This document shows, piece after piece, positions 60,643 through 64,000 of a DNA stretch of 64,000 nt. How positions within the stretch are numbered: the stretch's first letter is position 1; each line of letters starts with the position of its first letter. The notes beneath the pieces are model-generated. The model was not told the origin of the DNA and did not search any database. It saw nothing but the letters and a program-made list of their open reading frames with translations. This DNA comes from Takifugu bimaculatus (lineage: Eukaryota; Chordata; Actinopteri; Tetraodontiformes; Tetraodontidae): contig CP034992.1 of NCBI GenBank assembly GCA_004026145.2, forward strand, positions 15,045,205 to 15,109,204, given 5' to 3'. Position numbers and translations under genes: made by a program.

Positions 60643-61387
60643 CACTGCTCAGTGAGCAGCATCTGACCAGGTGTAGCTTGTATGAGTCCCTTGACTGATA
60701 AAAGACAACAAACTCACAGCAACGTGGCTCCTCAGGAATGAATTTTCAGGAATGAATGAAAAAGTTTTTTCCTGATTTTCATATCTTTCCTTTTGTGATT
60801 CAGAACATTTCTTTGTAAATGGGTTCTAGTCTGTTTTTGTCTCAGCTCTCCCTCCGACTGGAACCTGCTCATGTTGATGAAGATGGGTTTACTAACACCG
60901 CACAGCATCATTCTGGGGTGAGGGTCAATGCTGACTTTGATGGTCAGTTTAGAATTCACCAAGTTGAGTTGAACATTTAGGCCTGTGTGACAGGATGGAG
61001 GAGGACACTGTAGCAGAGCTGCTGGAGCTCCTCCAGCTCAACTCCCCATCAGCAGCTTGGCCCTTGACACACAGTTGACCTTGAAGCCAGTTGCTGTCTG
61101 AGTGATGGGCTGTCAGTCTGGGGATTCTCATAGCCTCTGGCTCTGTGATTTGCATTATTCCCTGTCATGTAGTGTTGTCTTAGCATTTGTGTGAGATCAT
61201 CAGATGCCACTGTAATGGCAGCTGAACTGACGTGAAATGAAAAAAAAGTCATGTTAAAATTTGCTAATGTGTGAGAGGGTTCTGCTGGAGGTTCGAGTTT
61301 CTCAATACTGACTACATAGTCAAATTCTGACGTATAAATTTGCTCCGCACCCCAAAGTGCTGTAGTGCTCTCAGTTGGACTCACCTG
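60643..61387. other. Non-coding stretch
   Basis: Nothing recognised between the hAT element and the first Penelope-like copy. The 114-codon minus-strand frame at 61049-61393 has no motif. Confidence 0.4.
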
Positions 61388-61911
61388 GGTCAAAATTCAA
61401 ACACAAGAATTGGAAGCGTTCTCCGATCACCTCAACAAAACAGACCAGCATGTAAAATTCAAAAGGAAACAGTCTGGCCTTTCTTGACTGCGCAGTCAAG
61501 ATCACTGAGGACAGAAATCTCACCATCGAAGTCTACAGAAAACCTACACATACCGACCAGTACCATCAGTTTGACTCTCACCACCCACTGGAACACAAGC
61601 TGGGAGTGATCAGAACTCTCCAACACCGGGCCAGAGAAATACTCACCACATCCCAAGGCAGAAAGAAGGAACAGGACCACATTAAGACAGCTCTCAAAAC
61701 ATGCGGCTACCCAGACTGGGCCTTCACCAAAACCTCAAGAAAGCGAGACCCCAGCAAAGGAGAGGAGGAGAGAAACAAACAGCCGCAGCAGTTTCGATCC
61801 CCTACCTGTCCGGAGTCTCCTCCAGAAACACGACATACCGGTTCAGTTCAAACCCAGCAACACTCTCAGACAGAGGTTAGTACACCCAAAGGACAAGACC
61901 CAAACAAAGCT

Positions 61912-62330
61912 ATGTTGTTTATGCTATACAGTGCCAGGAGAAATGCAAGGAACTGTACATTGGGGAAACCAAACAACCTCTCCACAGAAGAATGGCACAA
62001 CACAGACGCGCCACCTCTTCAGGTCAGGATTCAGCAGTCCACTTACACTTAAAGTAGAGTGGGCACTCCTTCGAGGATAGCCAAGTACGGATGCTGGCCA
62101 GAGAAGACCTGCTGGTTTGAAAGGGGTGTCAAGGAAGCTATCCATGTCAAATTGGAAAAACCATCCTTAAACAGAGGTGGTGGCCTGAGGCACTTCCTAT
62201 CACCCATGTACAATGCAGTCCTCCACTCCTTCCAACAGCAAAACAAACATTCACACCATTCCAGGAGACCCAGTGACTCATCACCATGTGATCCAGCAGA
62301 CAAAGGGGAGACACCTCAACAGAAACTAGG
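61912..62330 (+). pseudogene. GIY-YIG endonuclease domain of the Penelope-like element (broken)
   Basis: In one frame from about 61915: YVVYAIQCQEKCKELYIGE, then TKQPLHRRMAQHRRA. VYAI...LYIG corresponds to the GIY-YIG motif, with a Cys pair (CQEKC) and the conserved R residues. Further frames carry SGHSFEDSQVRMLARED, then GVKEAIHVKLEKPSLNRGGG. In Penelope-like elements this domain cuts target DNA for integration. A stop follows LKVEW near 62055 and frame changes are seen later, so it is inactive. Confidence 0.82.
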
Positions 62331-62447
62331 TGAACGACCCGACTAACGACCCTGCTAACGTCTCTTAGGTGACCACCCAGATCATTAGCATGCAGATGGT
62401 CCACAGGGGCTATATATTTTCAAGCTCTCTCCCCAGCGATTTCAGAA

Positions 62448-62477
62448 CTGAAGAAGCCTTCTGGATAGAAGGCGAAA
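62448..62477 (+). ncRNA. Hammerhead-ribozyme-like motif (candidate)
   Basis: CTGAAGA (62448-62454) matches the CUGANGA box. It is followed by a 7-bp stem GCCTTCT/AGAAGGC with a GGAT loop (62456-62473) and then GAAA (62474-62477), the second conserved box. Penelope-like elements are known to carry hammerhead motifs in this region. The third box and stems I and III are not convincing by eye (TGTC follows GAAA; only a 3-bp TTC/GAA stem I is possible), so activity is unproven. Confidence 0.5.
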
Positions 62478-62525
62478 TGTCTTCAAGAGAAGAAACCCAG
62501 TCCACTTGACATAGAAAACTACCTT

Positions 62526-62780
62526 GGATCACAGGCCATGTGTTTGTACATCAAAGGACATCCTATTGGAATGTTCAACTTGGAGCGCTTCACTCTTTAA
62601 TGTGAAGGCATCTTATGCATGATGTTAAGTGATTTCTGGAAAGGTGAAGAATCCTGTGAAAACAACAAAGAAATAAAACAAGAGCCACAAAAAGAGTATC
62701 TTGTTTTTTCATCTGTCACCTTGAGATGATTCAGTACAGATTAGTCAGTATCTTAATTTGACATTGGTGAGAATCTGAAG
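62526..62780. other. Non-coding spacer
   Basis: Unrecognised sequence between the first Penelope-like copy and the 24-bp minisatellite. Confidence 0.35.
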
Positions 62781-63090
62781 AGCCACATGATGGTTGATGT
62801 GCAATCGCCAACATGGATGTTTTGATTGTCCAAGTTGGTTGATGATTAGTCTCAAGGATGGTTATTTTGAGTCCCCAGGATGGCTGGTATTCAGTCTCCA
62901 AGATGGTTGTTTTGAGTCTCCAAGCTTATTCATTTCAGTCTACAGGATGGTTGATTTTGAGTCTCAAGATGGTTGATGTTCACTCTCCAGGATTGTTGAT
63001 GTTCAGTCTCTTAGATGGTTGTTTTGAGTCTATATGGTAGGTAGTGTTCAGTCTCCAGGATGGTTGAAGTTTAGTCTCCAGGATGTCCAA
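62781..63090. repeat. Minisatellite, ~24-bp unit AGGATGGTTGATGTTCAGTC
   Basis: About twelve diverged copies of a unit of roughly 24 bp (the phrase above plus TCCA), with alternating TTTTGAGTC and TGTTCAGTC variants. It occupies most of the space between two Penelope-like copies in opposite orientation. Plus-strand 60-codon frames across it are artefacts. Confidence 0.88.
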
Positions 63091-63099
63091 GGCAAGATT

Positions 63100-63500
63100 T
63101 CTGTGTTGACTGGACTGTTTTTTCCGTTAAAGACATTTCGCCTTCTCTCCAGAAGGATTCTGCAGTTCTGAATTCACTGAGAGCAGAGCTTGAAAATATA
63201 GCCCTTGTGGACCATTAGCATGCTAATGATCTTAGTGATTTAAGGATCGTTTTCAATTTGACATGGATGACTTCTTTGACACCCCTCTCGAACCAGCAAT
63301 CTTCTCTGGCCAGTACCCGTACTTGACTGTCCTCAAAGGAGTGCCCGATTTCCTTTAGGTGTACTACTGAGTCGTAACCTGAGGTAGCACGTCTGTGTTG
63401 GGCCATTCTTTTATGGTGAGGTTGTTTAGTTTCACCAATCTACAGTTTCTTGCATTCCTCCTGGCACCGTACGGCGTAGATAACATTACTTTGCCTTGGT
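63100..63500 (-). mobile_element. Penelope-like element, second copy, inverted and shorter
   Basis: On the minus strand it reads MAQHRRATSGYDSVVHLKEI, GHSFEDSQVRVLAREDCWFE, RGVKEVIHVKLK, then jumps to TAGCATGCTAATGGTCCACA and the end motif. Compared with the first copy, about 150-170 bp after the KTIL position is missing, so this is an internal deletion. The hammerhead-like element is also present at 63134-63168 but with CTGCAGA instead of CTGAAGA. The two copies are tail to tail. Confidence 0.83.
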
Positions 63501-63544
63501 TTTGGTTCTTATATCTAACTCCGTTACTTCTCTCTGGTCTCACC

Positions 63545-63775
63545 CCATAAACTTGGTTCAATTGGTTCAACATGCAACAGCCTGGGTGAACGTCGGGACA
63601 CCTTCTACCCATCACATCACCCCCGTTCTCCAGCAGCTTTACTAGCTCCCACTCATGATGCATCACCTATTAAATCCTTCTCCTAACCTTCAAAGCCCTT
63701 CATACCTAACTGAACTCCTCCACATAAACACACCCAGCTAGACTATCAGGTCATCAGATCAGATTCAGGAAGAAC
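63545..63775 (+). pseudogene. L2/CR1-type LINE C-terminal fragment
   Basis: In shifting plus-strand frames the sequence reads HHITPVLQQLY, LPL, LLLTFKALHT, LTELLHINTPS and IRSSDQ. This corresponds to the conserved C-terminal end of L2/CR1-type reverse transcriptase proteins (HITPVLxxLHWLPV...LLLTFKALHGLAPxYLxELL...PSRxLRSSDQ). Stops and a frameshift show that it is dead. Clade naming is tentative. Confidence 0.6.
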
Positions 63776-64000
63776 TGCATATTGTGCTATCTAATTGTGG
63801 ATCAGAATAAATATATCATCCTCCTCACTAACCCCCCAGCAGGCTTGACCACCGTGGGGTCCAGAGACTTCATATTGTATTGTTGTATCTGAAATGTTGG
63901 TCTGAATATTTTCAGACATCAGAGACCAATAAGGCGTTTTCCTTTTTTCCCTTTACTGAACTGGTGCTGATAATGACTGGCTATACTGGGGCAGAGAGGT

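Larger units (their letters stand above)
61388..62525 (+). mobile_element. Penelope-like element, 5'-truncated copy
   Basis: The copy starts in the C-terminal part of the reverse transcriptase: ELEAFSDHLNKTDQHVKFK, LTIEVYRKPTHTDQYHQFDS, HHPLEHKLGVIRTLQHRARE. A linker and then the GIY-YIG endonuclease follow. After the coding part come a stretch with TAGCATGCAGATGGTCCACA, a TATATATTTTCAAGCTCT region and a hammerhead-like motif (62448-62477). Frames shift several times. Family assignment rests on the EVYRKPTHTDQY and LYIGETKQPLHRRMAQHRR signatures. Confidence 0.85.

Noticed and set aside
61912..62330. GIY-YIG frame as a host nuclease gene
   Set aside because: The preceding reverse transcriptase C-terminus and the second inverted copy show that it belongs to a Penelope-like element.

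Overview
This window looks like nuclear DNA from a teleost fish, probably ray-finned of the spiny-rayed type, although the species cannot be read from it. The evidence is the lack of long coding frames, the many (CA/GT)n, (CCAT)n and (CTGT)n microsatellites, and relics of transposon families typical of fish: a Rex1/Babar-like LINE, a LINE with a restriction-like endonuclease (R2/HERO-like), Penelope-like elements with a GIY-YIG domain, pogo/Tigger and Tc1 relics, hAT elements and solo LTRs. I found no bacterial operons, CRISPR arrays, rRNA or convincing tRNA genes.

Host genes are sparse. The only host coding exon I can support is on the minus strand at 49110-49203. It has an ATG, a tryptophan/cysteine-rich signal peptide of about 23 residues, and a CAG|GTGAGT splice donor in phase 1. 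It lies in a CpG-rich first-exon/promoter region (about 49110-49660). The gene would read leftward, so much of 1-49 kb is probably its first intron(s); I could not recognise the gene or find a second exon. A second, weaker candidate start site is on the plus strand near 58.0-58.15 kb, where ZNF143-like motifs are followed by AG|GTGAGT.

Layout. 1-4.4 kb is unique-looking DNA. 4398-6609 is a three-layer nest: a pogo-type element with near-identical 23-nt ends, containing a Tigger-like element (4468-5239, TA duplication) and a solo LTR (5820-6160, GCCCC duplication) that landed in the transposase reading frame. 7.4-8.5 kb holds hAT relics and 9.3-9.7 kb a Tc1 transposase relic. 12.05-15.4 kb is a nearly full-length but frame-broken Rex1-like LINE on the minus strand. 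15.4-49 kb is mostly non-coding, with microsatellites, a 36-bp perfect palindrome (28696-28731), a solo LTR with CAGAC duplications (35125-35595), and minisatellites at 37.3-37.7 and 44.0-44.2 kb. 49.96-51.3 kb is a diverged satellite built on GATCACTAG that switches strand twice and is interrupted by a dispersed fish repeat. 53.1-56.7 kb is a nearly full-length R2/HERO-like LINE. 59903-60634 is a hAT element with an exact 8-bp duplication. 61.4-63.5 kb holds two Penelope-like copies, tail to tail, around a 24-bp minisatellite, with hammerhead-ribozyme-like motifs near their ends. An L2/CR1-type LINE fragment closes the window.

All mobile elements seen here carry stops, frameshifts or deletions, so none appears autonomous. 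Element names rest on recognising motifs by eye; no database search was run.
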